Source: Mycteria americana (taxonomy: Eukaryota; Chordata; Aves; Ciconiiformes; Ciconiidae). Taken from it: DNA of 64,000 bases. The DNA lies in assembly GCF_035582795.1 (NCBI RefSeq), contig NC_134365.1, forward strand, positions 75,249,635 through 75,313,634, written 5' to 3'. Shown here one piece after another: positions 52,301 through 63,889 of this stretch (its first letter is position 1; every line of letters starts with the position of its first letter). Under the pieces are notes generated by a model. It was not told the origin of the DNA, ran no database searches, and saw only the letters and a program-made list of their open reading frames with translations. The position numbers and the translations under genes are program-made.

Positions 52301-55300
52301 ATACGCTTGGTAGAATTTGGTCTACCAGATCCTTGTTGCATTAGAACGGTTGATGGGTAGGCAGTTCAGAAATGTCTTGCTGAGCTTTTCTCGGTTTAAT
52401 GTACTCTTCCTATGGTTTTATAATGATATTTTAGAGCTACTGTGAATCATTTGAGTTGTGAGTAATTAACCCCTCTGGAAATCTGACTCCTAAGGATGTC
52501 TCATGTTGAATAATCATAAAGTGAGTCACTGAAATTAGACATATTGGGAATATTTTGAGTTGTTCACCCAAAAATTTGGAGTCCCTGTTTGAGCAGATAA
52601 CGACTCAAAACCCAAGTGTATCTGCTTCTCTGATCTGTGTCACGCAGGAAAATAAACAATATTTGAATTAATCTCGATGAGCATGGCACCCAAGGCAGAA
52701 CAGCAAAGGCTATAGTTAAATCCTACGGCTGAAATTTTGCCAGTCTGTAGCCCTTATTGGTGCTCCAAACTTAGCAATCGTAAAGACTCTAACCCCAATG
52801 AACAGAGCATCCTTTGTTAAATCAGTTCTGTGCTGATGTAAAGTGCTACTTGAAGATGTACTTAGGTGTTCTTACGCATTCATTTCCACTTCAACAACTA
52901 ACTTATCTTTGTAAAACTACAAACATATACAAACAAAACTCCCAACTTTCCATCTGAGGAATTATCTGCTTATTCAGCATTTATGGATTTTGAAAATCTG
53001 AAGAAGAAAAAAAGTGCAGACTTTGCAAGATGTTTGACTTTTATAATTATTGTAACTGCAAAACACAGCACATTATTTGTTCCAATAATAGGTCTCAGCA
53101 GCAATAAAGTGTATGCCTCTCCTCCAGGTTTCAGCTGTGGGAAGTATTTTGACAGTTGGATCCACAGTATGTAACTACATGTGGGCAGAGTTGTGTTTTC
53201 TTTTTGCTGCTGAAGAGAGGCTTTCAAGTTTGCCACAAAACTCGGGCATATGAGCACATTTTCCTACTAAAAATCCTTTCATACGCTCTTCTTCCCTTCA
53301 GAGGGAAGGAGGTTGTTGATATCCAGATTTCTACTTAGTAGTATCACCCTCTGGAAACGCTTCCTCTGCTGTTAGTGGGACACCACCATGTCAAATACAA
53401 CTTACTGTCACAAAGCTGCGACAGCTGGGACTGTAAGATAAAATTCCCCTCTAAGCCTCGAGCCAGCGCACAGCCTGCACACCCCTTCAATCGCTCGGGC
53501 CCCTTTGGAGGCCAGCAGCTTAGGCACTGAGCTTGTCTTGGGTCTTTCCAAGGGCAGGTTTCATCCATTTCTGGCATTAGCTGCTATAAATCACCACCAC
53601 TGGAACGAGGAGAGCATCCTAGCAACTGATAATGTCGTAATAAAACCCCTCTGACGTACATTTCCTCTCTTGTTTGGGAATAGAAAGTATGAGATGGTTG
53701 CACTGACATCCAGCACAGACACCATCAAAATCACCACCAAATAACCACTATAGGAGTTGTGAGAGCTCCTCTTTATACTCATGACCTAGAAACAGAAGTC
53801 AGATCTAAACCCCGTTCAAGCCTAGAAGAAGTTGAAGGCAAGTATCCAGAGAATTCAGCATCAGCTTAGAGAAATCCACCACAGAAGTGTCTTTGTTTTG
53901 ACTCTCTGTTTACTTGGAGTCACAGGCTCCTTCACTTTTTTAGTCTTCAGAGTACGGGCAGCTACTACTTAAGGATTCGTAGATAATGTTTTAATTTCCA
54001 TTTCCTTCTCTGAAAAGGCACAATTCTAGAAAGAGAGATCCATCTTTTTTTTCCCCTCCGTTTGTGGTTACGGTAACTATAAATAATAGCTTTCAATGCA
54101 ATTTAGAGCTTCCTGGTGTCCTGACATCAAACAGCTTGGTGGTTTCATGCAGTTAGGTTAAGTGGCCTACACTTCAAAGCTTTTCCAAACGCTGCTGGGT
54201 TGGGAATCTCATAAGCACAGACTTCCCTGCAGTGGTCGAGCAATTGTGTCTGCCCAGCTGCAACCGAGGAACATGGAGAAGAGGGAAAAAGGAAGTTCAG
54301 TTAACCTTGTCAGTCAACTTTACCTTTCTGTTGTATGTTTCTAAGCTACTTATGATAGGTATTAATATGCAGACCTTATGGGTAGTCACTTCCCTTCCTT
54401 TTTGTACCGCAGGCTGAGTATAGCAGTCAGGAGAAAGGGCCACTCTGTATTCACGTGTGGAACACATTTTATGTGCCACTTCACAAAGCATTTTTTTCAA
54501 ACATTTTTCAGGGATATCAGGTCTGTTTGAATCTTCAAGCCCGCAAAAGATATCATACTACGCAGGTGAGGACTTTTTTATTTTAACAATTGATTTTTGA
54601 ATGACACTCAGTAATCTCTTATCTGAATTGTTTGACATTCAGAGTGTATTTTTTACGTGCCTACCTATATTTTGGCCCTTCCAGTTCAGCAGAGATCATG
54701 TTAATGATGGTACAACTGCACTTGTCATCTTGGTGTAAGGGGACACATTAACAGGTGCTTGCTTAATTGCACGTCAAAGATTTTGTTCTTTGCTTCATTT
54801 CTGGTGTATCGGCAATTGTCCGTTATCCTCTCTGAGCCCAAAAAATTATTCTTTGTGCAACAATGTTAAAATATAAGTTAAACTGTTTGATGTCGCGTTT
54901 CCCACAAAGTGAATAGGTAGGTCGAAAAGTATGTCGTGTCTGCAAAAAAAAAAAGCTTTGTTGATATTTATGTTCCCAGTCAGCTTATGTTATCTATTAG
55001 ACTCTACACCACCATCTGGTTGAATTAATGACTTGTGAAACTTGCGTCCTAGATGACATGCATCACAGTGTGACATTTTGTAAGACAAAGTAATCCATCT
55101 CCTGTGTTTCTTCTCAAGAGAGAAAACTGTTATTTCCTTGCCTTTCAAATGTTTTGCAGAACTAACCTTGAAACAGAGCGAAAGCGTGGCCCTTCAATTG
55201 TCTTTAAAGGGAATCACATTTGAATACGTAACTTGAGAAAAATAAGCATGACGAAGCTCCAGAACTGAAGATGCCTGTGCGTCCAGAGTCCACGTAACCT

Positions 55301-55302
55301 GG
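49311..55302. other. Intergenic, no gene established
   Basis: Mostly AT-rich unique-looking sequence. Two items are listed as findings: a 62-codon open frame at 50823-51011 and an exon-like segment at 54512-54565. Neither is strong enough to annotate as a gene. Confidence 0.5.
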
Positions 55303-55340
55303 TGTCGTGGTTTAACCCCAGCTGGCAACTAAGCACCACA
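55303..55340 (-). repeat. Short LTR terminus fragment
   Basis: About 38 bp identical in type to the + strand start of the provirus LTR family (tgtcgtggtttaacccc, then ggcaactaagcaccaca). Similarity stops abruptly at about 55340. Confidence 0.75.
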
Positions 55341-56430
55341 GAGGTGCTTGCCAGAGGAGGCCACGGACAGCGAGAGTGTCTGTGAGGCTCCCTCTTAGAT
55401 GCTCCTCTGTCTAGGCTTTGAAGGCTGCAGCCATCCTTGCTGAAACTTTTCTTTAAACAGATTTCTGCATCACCTTTTTTCCCCTTAGAAGTGGACAACT
55501 GAACAAACCACATAATCTAGATCTACTGTCAATTCTCAGCTAGTCTCAGAAGCAGAGGGGGACTTCTGATACCTCACAAATTCATGTTTCTCCCTAACAA
55601 TAGCTATGGAACACTTGTTACAGGAAGAAAAGATACAGCAACAACGTCAACAAGTTTTTTCCTCTCCTCTGCTTTTCTTCCATACACTTCATCCTACTCT
55701 AGAGGGATTACTTCTTGTGAGACCAAATTTATTATGTCCCTCTCTACATCAGACATGACCTTCTCATGAACACGCATCCTTAAACAATGCTAAATTATGA
55801 ATGATGGCTTCCTGACAGCAACAGCTCAGATCGAAATTTCAGCAAATGTCAGACATGAGGTCAGAATCTGTTTAAGTCCCCAAGGAAAAGGAAGTTCACT
55901 AACAAGGGAAGTGCCTGCTTGCTTAAGATATGTGCTTGAAGTCTGTGTGCATGTGTATGTGCATGTTCCATTGTTACTTTTATACACACTTTTTTTTATT
56001 TCCTTTTTTCACTTTTTTAAATTTCCTTTTTAAATGGTGCATAACAACATAGGACCCCTCCAGCCACAATATTTTTGGTGTGGCAATTCTAATACGTAAT
56101 TGATACTAATCCAGCAAGTCCCTTACTCTTCTGAGTAGCCCGTCTCTTTGTGAGTAAACCCCTTAACTTCAGTGCAGATTGCTCCCGTTAGTAAGGACAA
56201 CTCACGGAGCTGCACAGGGCTTCAGGTTCACTGCAGCATGTTCACAGGTGGTTTTCCCTATGGGACAATTCAGAGAGGCTGCTGAACCCATCTATCTCCA
56301 GTAACGTATGTTCATGTGTGCATTGTAAATTTTTTTCTCTGCAGCCTTACAGCTATTCTTTGTAATTGATTTCTCGGTTTGGAGGAAGTAGGCTTTATAA
56401 TCAGAGCTCTTCTAGGCTCTGATGCTTTTT

Positions 56431-57496
56431 CACAGAATCACAGAATCACAGAATCACAGAATCACAGAATCATATAGGTTGGAAAAGACCTTTAAGATCA
56501 TCGAGTCCAACCATAAACCTAACACTGCCAAGACCACCACTACACCATGTCTCTAAGTACCTCATCCAAACGTCCTTTAAATACCTCCAGGGATGGCGAC
56601 TCAACCACTTCCCTGGGCAGCCTGTTCCAATGCTTGATAACCCTTTCAGTGAAGAAAAATTTCCTAATATCCAGTCTAAACCTCCCCTGGCGCAACTTGA
56701 GGCCATTTCCTCTCGTCCTATCACTTGTTACCTGGGAGAAGAGACCGACCCCCACCTCTCTACACCCTCCTTTCAGGTAGCTGTAGAGAGCCATAAGGTC
56801 TCCCCTCAGCCTCCTTTTCTCCAGGCTGAACAGTCCCAGCTCCCTCAGCCGCTCCTCATCAGACTTCTGCTCCAGACCCTTCACCAGCTTCGTTGCCCTT
56901 CTCTGGACACGCTCCAGCACCTCAATGTCCCTCTTGTAGTGGGGGGCCCAAAACTGAACACAGTATTCGAGGTATGGCCTCACCAGTGCGAGTACAGGGG
57001 CACAATCACTTCCCTAGTCCTGCTGGCCACGCTATTTTTGATACAAGCCAGGATGCCATTGGCTTTCTTGGCCACCTGGGCACACTGCTGGCTCATATTC
57101 AGGCGGCTGTCAGCCAACACCCCCAGGTCCTTCTCTGCCAGGCAGCTTTCCAGCCACTCTTCCCCAAGCCTGTAGCGTTGCATGGGGTTGCTGTGGCCCA
57201 AGTGCAGGACCTTGCACTTGGCCTTGTTAAACCTCATACAACTGGCCTCGGCCCATCGATCCAGCCTGTCCAGGTCCCTCTGCAGAGCCTGCCTACCCTC
57301 CAGCAGATCAACACTCCCGCACAACTTGGTGTCATCTGCAAATTTACTGAGGGTGCACTCCATCCCTTCGTCCAGATCATTGATAAAGATGTTAAACAGA
57401 ACTGGCCCCAACACCGAGCCCTGGGGAACACCACTTGTGACCGGCCACCAACTGGAGTAAACTCCATTCACCACCACTCTTTGGGCCCGGCCGTGC
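56431..57496 (-). mobile_element. CR1 LINE, 5'-truncated, with RT domain remnant
   Basis: The + strand begins with about five copies of the octamer cacagaat, the reverse complement of the CR1 3' tail. On the - strand two open pieces, 57501-56980 and 56983-56540, read as CR1 ORF2. They contain [20 protein letters not shown], then the FADDTKL catalytic motif, LGVLADSRL and finally [14 protein letters not shown]. The frame changes once near 56980. About 1.07 kb remains of a ~4.5 kb element. It retains more of the coding text than the copy at 11800, so it is younger. Confidence 0.95.
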
Positions 57497-57524
57497 AACA
57501 CTTATTTGGGTAATAAGTGTTGCA
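57494..57524. repeat. Perfect inverted repeat at CR1 5' junction
   Basis: tgcaacacttatt at 57494-57506 pairs with aataagtgttgca at 57512-57524; 13-bp stem and 5-nt loop. Confidence 0.95.
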
Positions 57525-60500
57525 GTGGTCTGGGCTGGAAACAGATTTCTCTCCCTCTGTTACAACAGGCCAGACCTATTGGACCCAGCTGTGCCTAAGG
57601 TCAAACCCTTTAAGGACTGTAATAAACTTAGCGTGATTTATGGATGCATCTACTTCTATTGGATAAAACTATTCCAGTTGCGTGAGTATCTGTATTACAT
57701 TTTATCTGTGTGATATTTGAAAAGGAGCTTCTTGTAGTGCACATGGCAGGAATGTCACCCAGGATTTCACTGTGCTTCCTTATCTTCATCTTACTGGTGC
57801 TCCTGCCCATCCATGTCTTTCATAGGCACTTTTACATATATTAAAACATGCTAAAGATGTATCCTGAAGCCAGTGCTGCGTAACAGAAGTCTGGTCTTTA
57901 TGGCTTTCCCAGAGATACTGTAATGATGTACAGCAGTGATGGCAAAGTTGTCAAAGATTGCCTGTGCTCCTCTGTTTTATGAGAAAAACTTTTTTCTGTG
58001 CAAAACCAAAAAGCAAAGTGCCGGTGGCTAATGGCTGTATATGGTCCACGTTGCTTACACTTGCATGTTTTCACTCGTTCTCGTTTCACCTTGTTACCAG
58101 CTAACATCACCGGTCGCATAAAAAGATGTTTGGAAAGTCCTTTCAACACTGCTCGTAAGAGAGGTTTCCTGTTTTAGAGAATGAACTCTGTCTTTGATCA
58201 GTAAGATCCTTTTTTCCCATTTTATGCTTCTTCCTTGTGCATTCTGACTCCTCTGCAGCCGGAAAGATGACTGTAGATGTTGTCACAGTGATGATATTAC
58301 AGCATGACAGCTGAGGAACAAAGATGTGGCAAAATTTGTAAGGCAAAGTGATATTTTTTTGTTGGCCAACTGATACAGCCAGGTAAAACCAGATTAGCTT
58401 TTGGACACCATGCCTTTACAGGAATATTAATTTGATATTGTACTTGGTTGTAGTTATAATTCTCCCCCTCCAATAGGATTATATAAAACTGTCTGTCATA
58501 TCAGGGGATTAAAATGTTTTATCAGTGAGAATACACATTTGTTGGTGGTTTTAACAGAGCTGCACGGTAAATCCTGAGAGGGAGAAGCATTATGGGAATT
58601 TGCCAACAGGTCTTTGTATGGGCATCTGCGTGTGCATTCATGAAGGCATTCACACTTCGTGTCGTTCTTAGAGTGAGATTCAGATGCCAGCTTTTCAAAC
58701 TGTATCAATAGGAGTGCAGAGAAATCAGCCTCTTCAAAGGTGACACCACACAAAAGCTGACCTACAGTAATATCTCAGGCAGGCGACGATTTCTGAACAT
58801 TCTGCTGTCGTACATTCGGTCAAAATGCATACCAAAGGAGCACACAGTATTTATAGCAGCGGGGAATAAGGGCTGCCATTCGACTCTAAGTAACAATTGG
58901 GTTTTTTTTCCAGCTCCCTTCTCCCTTAGAAAACAAATCCACCCTTCACATAGACTCTACTAATGGAGCATGAAATACTTGCAGAACTGAGGGCACAGCG
59001 CAAAGCAAGGTATTTTAGTCAGGTGATACCTGAGTGCATTTGGAAGATAACAGATTTACCTTGTAGGTATACGGCATGATAACGTTTTCATCAACTGAAA
59101 GGATGCCGTAGCCTGAAAGCTGATTCCAGCGCAACTCCTCTGCTAAATTCTGCAGAGCAGAAAGTGAGTGGGATGCTGAAGTGGAGGGGAAAAGCCCTGT
59201 TATTTTGGATGTGAGGGGGCTTGAAAGGGAGCAAAGACAGAGTATCAAAGGATGCGTGTAGGAGTATAGGATTCTCTAAATGAAAGCAGGCAAAACCTGG
59301 ATTTTTGGAAGGACGCAGCTCAGGCCTTCGTGCGTGTTTTGGGCCGGGGGTAAGGGAAAGAGGAGGTCCTACTTTATAGTGCTTGGAACGGGTCGTCGCC
59401 CAGCTCTCCTGAGCAGGGCTTTCTCAGCTGCAGCGGCGGCGCGAAGTAGCTGGGCAGCGTCAGCTCCACCGCCGGGGCAGGGGGAAAGGCAGAGCTGGGG
59501 GAGCAGGAGCTCGGCTGGCGCAAGGGGGTACCCAGCCGCGGGGAAGGAAAAGCCTTGGCGTGGCTGTGGCGAGTAAACCGGCACTAGAAAACGGGAGAAG
59601 AGTTCTGCTGATGCCTTTTAGAGCGAAACCGGGAAAACCACAGCACCGTGTTTTCTTTCTGAGCAGTGGGTAGTCACGCTATTTCTTCTGAGTGTTTAAG
59701 ATGCATGTTACTCCGTGTTCTCACTCATTGCTTTTCGCTGTGGTGCTTTTTAAAGGCACCTCTCAATAACAATTTTTTTTTCCTGTAGTAGGGCTGCACA
59801 CGAACCATGCCCAGAATAGCTAGCCTTTCTGGCTGGGGATCTTACTTGGGACCAAAATAATGAAGACGGGGTTAAATCTCTCCACTCAAGTCTCACTGAA
59901 ATGGAGTACAACGGAGAAGACTCGTGCCTGAATTTCAATTTGCTGCTTCGATTTAAAGACATGGATTGTTGATCACTACATCTCTACATCTTCTCAATGA
60001 CTGCAAACTGTCACTGAAGTATTGAAGAGTATTTGCTTGTAAGCAAGATTCATGTTTGGCAGTTTATTCTTACCTTCCGTTTATTCTCCACCTGAAACTG
60101 TTATCCTCAGCGGAAAGCATCAGTGCACTTCTCTTCAGGGCTCACTGATGGAGGGAAAGGACAGAGACCGATAACGCTGCCTAAAAACAGATTTGACTGT
60201 AGAGTAAAAGACCTGGGCTTGAGCTTGTCCTGGCGTATCTGTAATTTCCATCTGTACGAGAGCAGAACGAGGCCAGGCATTTTCAGTTCTCCCTGCCATG
60301 TCAGCAGCAACATAACAAGCTCTGCCTCACCTCTGTCTTGATCCACCTGGCTCCTCGTGGGCGGCAGGCAAGACACCGTGGTGGAGTTACGGCCATGGCA
60401 CTAGACAGACCATGGACTGTCATAAATTCAGTGAACAGCCTGGGGGCTTCATGCTGAAATAGATTCAGAAAAAGAAAGGGAAAAGCTTAGGAATATCTCA

Positions 60501-61307
60501 CAGGTTCACAAAGGAAAGATATCCCAAAATCTTCTGTCTCATTGTGCAAGAGTAAAAGCCCTTTATTAAAAAAATAATAATCCCTCCCTATGTTACTTTG
60601 GGAGGGATTACATTACTGAAGAAATTAAGAAATAATTGTATCAGTTTTATTTCAACTTGCTTCATTGCAAGCAATTTGGACAGTGAAAGAATAAGTCATT
60701 CCTTCTTTCTCTTGTTCTTTTCCACTCTCTGGTTTCCCAAGCAACACTGAGCCCCTGGTTTGTCTCTCTTCTCAGCTAAAGGTGAGCAAAGCTGCAGAAT
60801 TTAATTTGGGATACAGTTTTGCACATTTCAGTCATCTTTTTTTTCACTTTTTTTGAGTCTAGCTAACTACGTTTTGAATTAGTTTCCAGAGATTGAATGG
60901 TTCTGTTTGTTTTTAACAGAGGTGACTGAACAGGTTTTAGTTTATTTTACTGTTGGTAAATAGCTTCCTCACCAAAATGAAAATATTTTTCCTTCTCAAA
61001 ATATTTTTTTTGTCAGACATTGACCAAAATGCCTTCCTCAATTTCTTTTCCCATTTTGTCCAGAGAAAACATCTCTAATGCTCTAGGCAGCTCTAGCGTA
61101 TCAGATATGAATAAACCCAATATTTTTTACACAATTACAAGTTTCTGGCTTTTTTTTTTTTAATTCATTAGACATCATCATGTTAATATTCTTTTTGTCA
61201 GTGTATATTTCTACACAGCAACACACTATGAAAGAGAGAACGTTCTTCCTCCTCTCAAGCACCAAATGCACATCGAGATGTCCAAGTTTATATTTTACTG
61301 AGAACTA
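57525..61307. other. Intergenic upstream of ST8SIA1, no gene recognised
   Basis: Unique-looking sequence. A locally GC-rich, CpG-containing block lies at about 59340-59580. An 11-bp inverted repeat (taatccctccc / gggagggatta) spans 60578-60610. Confidence 0.5.
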
Positions 61308-61563
61308 AGTAGTATCTGTTCGGGACGTCTGAAAATGCTGTATAAACAGCCAGCTAGTTTCTATGACTATTTTATTGCTACCTTATGGTCAGGACATATT
61401 AAACTAACTGTGTCAACAACAGATACTACGTAGTAGTTAGATACTACTACGTAGTATCTGTTTGGGATCTCTAGCTGGAAACACTGTATAAACAGCCAGC
61501 TAGTATTTATGACTATTTTATTGCTACCTTATGGTCAGGACATATTAAACTAACTGTGTCAAC
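61308..61563 (+). repeat. Tandem duplication of ~110 bp with palindromic spacer
   Basis: Copy 1 at 61308-61417 and copy 2 at 61451-61563 share gtagtatctgtt at the start and are near identical from tgtataaacagccagctag to aactgtgtcaac. The spacer and the start of copy 2 form an 18-bp perfect inverted repeat: 61418-61435 with 61445-61462, loop 9 nt. Confidence 0.93.
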
Positions 61564-62750
61564 TTCCTTCATGCTTTCTTTCCTTCACCCAAAACTTTTT
61601 TCAAAGCTTCCTTCAATCATTAGTCCAGGGGAAGTTCTGGACATTCGGAGAAAGAGCTGTGGAATTTGGGGTCGTCTATTTTCAAACTCAAAAGTTGTTG
61701 GGCTGCATCTCTAATTGCTACGGCGAGAATCTTAAACCACAGATTTTTCTTTTGCCGCTCTTTGCCAGGTGACTAACTACTGACTTTCATCACTGTGCTT
61801 TGGACTATTTTAGCCGATGAGCTCGGTACTACTTCCCTCCCCATCACCCGCCATGGTCAACACCTTGCTGCAAGATGTGCTGTGCTGACATGCCTTGAGT
61901 CAGGCAGAGGATACTCTCTGTCTTGAAAGGCTGTCAATGCCTCTTTGCTACCTTGGGTTTCCCAAGTTTAAAGCGGTCGAAGCCGTCCCTTAAGTGCTAC
62001 TCAGCCCTGAAAGTGCCCAAAGTAGCCAAGACTGTGTGTTCCTGAAAGTCTGGAAAGCAGCTGGCTACTAACTCATACAAAACTCTTCCTAGGGTCTTGT
62101 GCAAGTCCGCAGTGTTTCTCCATGGGTCTGATAGGTGTGTCTGGAAATGCTGAACACAAACTGATGGTACCAGCCCACGCTGAATTTGCCTTTTATGCAC
62201 TAGTCAGGGACTAAAGACTGGGCTCTGAAATTGGGGACTGCCTCAAATCCTCTCTGAGAGAAGGTGAACACGTCTCCCATGTTTCAGCCTACCTGATTAC
62301 CGCAGAGAGGTGCTTTCTACTGCGGGGCTCACTGTTGGCATGAAACGATCACGCTCTCTCTGCTGATTGAAGAGGGCTGAGGGCCACGCGCGTGGCACCC
62401 TCATCCTGCAGGGCAGGCGGTGGGTTCCCGGTGGGAAGCCCAAGCTGGGCATTGCCGCAGGCGTGCAAGGCTCACGCTGTTGCTTCTTGGCTTGTGGGCG
62501 GCCTCTCTGCCCACTCTCCTATGCAGCGGGCACTTCAGCGATAACCCTAGCCGGGCTGGGACGTCCCATCAACTGTCCTCATCCCACAAGAGGGTATAAT
62601 CCCCAGCGTATTTTCTTCAAAGAGCCAACCCAGCCGGTGGGTACACGCTGCCATAGAGCTGCTGCTTTGGTAGCGGTGCTGCTGGCTGGAGCACGCGCCT
62701 CTTTTAGGTTTGCCGTACCCCCCAGTTTGCTAAATTCTGCAGAGAATATC
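61564..62750. other. Upstream flank of ST8SIA1, nothing recognised
   Basis: GC content rises towards the CpG island from about 62370. No coding exon supported. Confidence 0.5.
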
Positions 62751-63312
62751 TTCATAGGATGCGGGGCGGGCACGGTGGTGCCGGCTCCCAGGCTCCTGAT
62801 TTGAACCCGGGTCTGACCGCGGAGGACCCGGCAGGCGCGAAGCGCTCCCCCACGCCCCGCAGGGAGTCGCGGAGTGGGGACGGTGCGGGGAGGGAGGGAG
62901 GGGGCCGGGGCCGGGGTCGCCGCCGCCTCCGGGCTCGGGGACGATGTCCGCCAGGGAGCGCGGGAGAGCGGCGCGGCCGCCGCCGGGGCTTGCGGCTGGC
63001 GGGGGGAAAGCGGGGCGCCGGGAGGGTGGGTGGGTGCCGGCGGCGCTGCCCGCAGGGGCCAGCCCGGGCCGGGACCTCCCTCCCTCCGCCGCGGCTCGGC
63101 CGGTGCCCGCGGGTCAAGCGGGAGAGGCGGGGGGCGGCCGGGTCGCGGGGCCGCACCGGCGGAGCCGAGCCCCGCAGCAGCCGGCTGTCCGGCCGCCGTT
63201 CCCCTCCCTCCCCCGGCGGCCGGGGGGCGGGCGGCGGGGGCCGGGGCACCCCGCGGCAGGGGCGGGGTGGAAATTTACCGGGGCCGTCCGCAGCGCGGCG
63301 GCGAGCGCGGGA

Positions 63313-63336
63313 GAGCGAGCGAGCGAGCGAGCGAGG
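63313..63336 (+). repeat. GCGA tetranucleotide repeat
   Basis: About five consecutive gcga units within the ST8SIA1 CpG island. Confidence 0.85.
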
Positions 63337-63411
63337 GGGCTCGGCGGGAGGCGGAGGGAGGGAGGGCGGGGAGCGGCGGAGCATCGTCTGGCGGGGAAAG
63401 CGAGGGACCAA

Positions 63412-63588
63412 ATGACTGTGAGGAAGGGCGGCAGCCGCCACCGCCGAGAGAGGAGCCAGCCGCGGCGCAGCGGCAGCAGCCCCGGCAGGAGACCCGACGC
63501 CCGCGGCGGCCGGCTGGGCGGCGATGGCGGCGGGCGGCGGGCGGCGGGCGGGCCGCCGGGCTTAGGGCGCGGGCGGCGGCGGGGCTGA
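63412..63588 (+). CDS. Upstream ORF 1 of ST8SIA1, 58 codons
   Basis: Starts MTVRKGGSRHRRERSQPRR and is rich in Arg and Gly. The start context is weak (C at -3, A at +4). It ends 41 nt before the first main start. Coding status is unknown; it may lie in the 5' UTR. Confidence 0.35.
   Translation: MTVRKGGSRHRRERSQPRRSGSSPGRRPDARGGRLGGDGGGRRAAGGPPGLGRGRRRG
63524..63565 (+). CDS. Upstream ORF 2 of ST8SIA1, 13 codons
   Basis: Short ORF in GCGG repeats with a good start context (G at -3, G at +4). It lies in another frame inside upstream ORF 1. Confidence 0.35.
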   Translation: MAAGGGRRAGRRA

Positions 63589-63615
63589 GGCGGGCCCCCC
63601 GCCCGCGGGCGCGGC

Positions 63616-63630
63616 ATGGCGCGGGCCTGA
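63616..63630 (+). CDS. Upstream ORF 3 of ST8SIA1 (MARA), stop overlaps main start
   Basis: ATG at 63616 in a good context (G at -3, G at +4), four codons, TGA at 63628-63630. The A of the stop is also the A of the first main ATG (TGATG). Confidence 0.5.
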   Translation: MARA

Positions 63631-63868
63631 TGCCGGAGCGCGGCCCGGCGCCGCGGCGGCGCTGCGGGAGGAGGATGGCGGGGCTGGCGTGGAAGTGGCC
63701 GCGCACCCGCCTGCCCGTGGGGGCCAGCGCCCTGGGCGTCTTCGTCCTCTGCTGGCTCTACGTCTTCCCCGTCTACCGGCTGCCCGACGAGAAGGAGATC
63801 GTGCAGGGGGTGCTGCTGCAGCAGGGCAAGGCGTGGAGGAGGAACCAGACTGCGGTTGCCCTGTTCAG
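63630..63868 (+). CDS. ST8SIA1: Alpha-N-acetylneuraminide alpha-2,8-sialyltransferase 1 (GD3 synthase), coding exon 1
   Basis: Encodes the N-terminus of ST8SIA1, the Golgi type II membrane enzyme that adds alpha-2,8-sialic acid to GM3 to make GD3, the entry step to b-series gangliosides. The exon gives 79 codons plus two bases, ending CTGTTCAG before donor gtagcg. Visible parts are a short basic cytoplasmic tail, a signal-anchor segment from about residue 29 to 48 (GASALGVFVLCWLYVFPVYR), then the stem with LPDEKEIVQGVL and a potential N-glycosylation site NQT. Sialylmotifs are encoded by later exons beyond the window. Two in-frame starts exist, ATG 63630 and ATG 63675, 15 codons apart. The human protein has the same two Met at the same spacing, which supports 63630 as the long form; the second is in a stronger Kozak context (A at -3, G at +4). 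The frame stays open far upstream, but this reflects GC bias. Confidence 0.96.
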
Positions 63869-63889
63869 GTAGCGCCGTGCGCGGCCCAA

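Noticed and set aside
56431..56475. Regular octamer repeat resembling a short CRISPR-like or satellite array
   Set aside because: It is the normal 3' tail of a CR1 LINE read on the opposite strand.
62752..63872. Several long overlapping open frames on both strands (up to 332 codons), one in frame with ST8SIA1
   Set aside because: They occur in a CpG island where stop codons are rare by composition, they are Arg/Gly/Ala/Pro-rich, and the human ST8SIA1 start corresponds to 63630.
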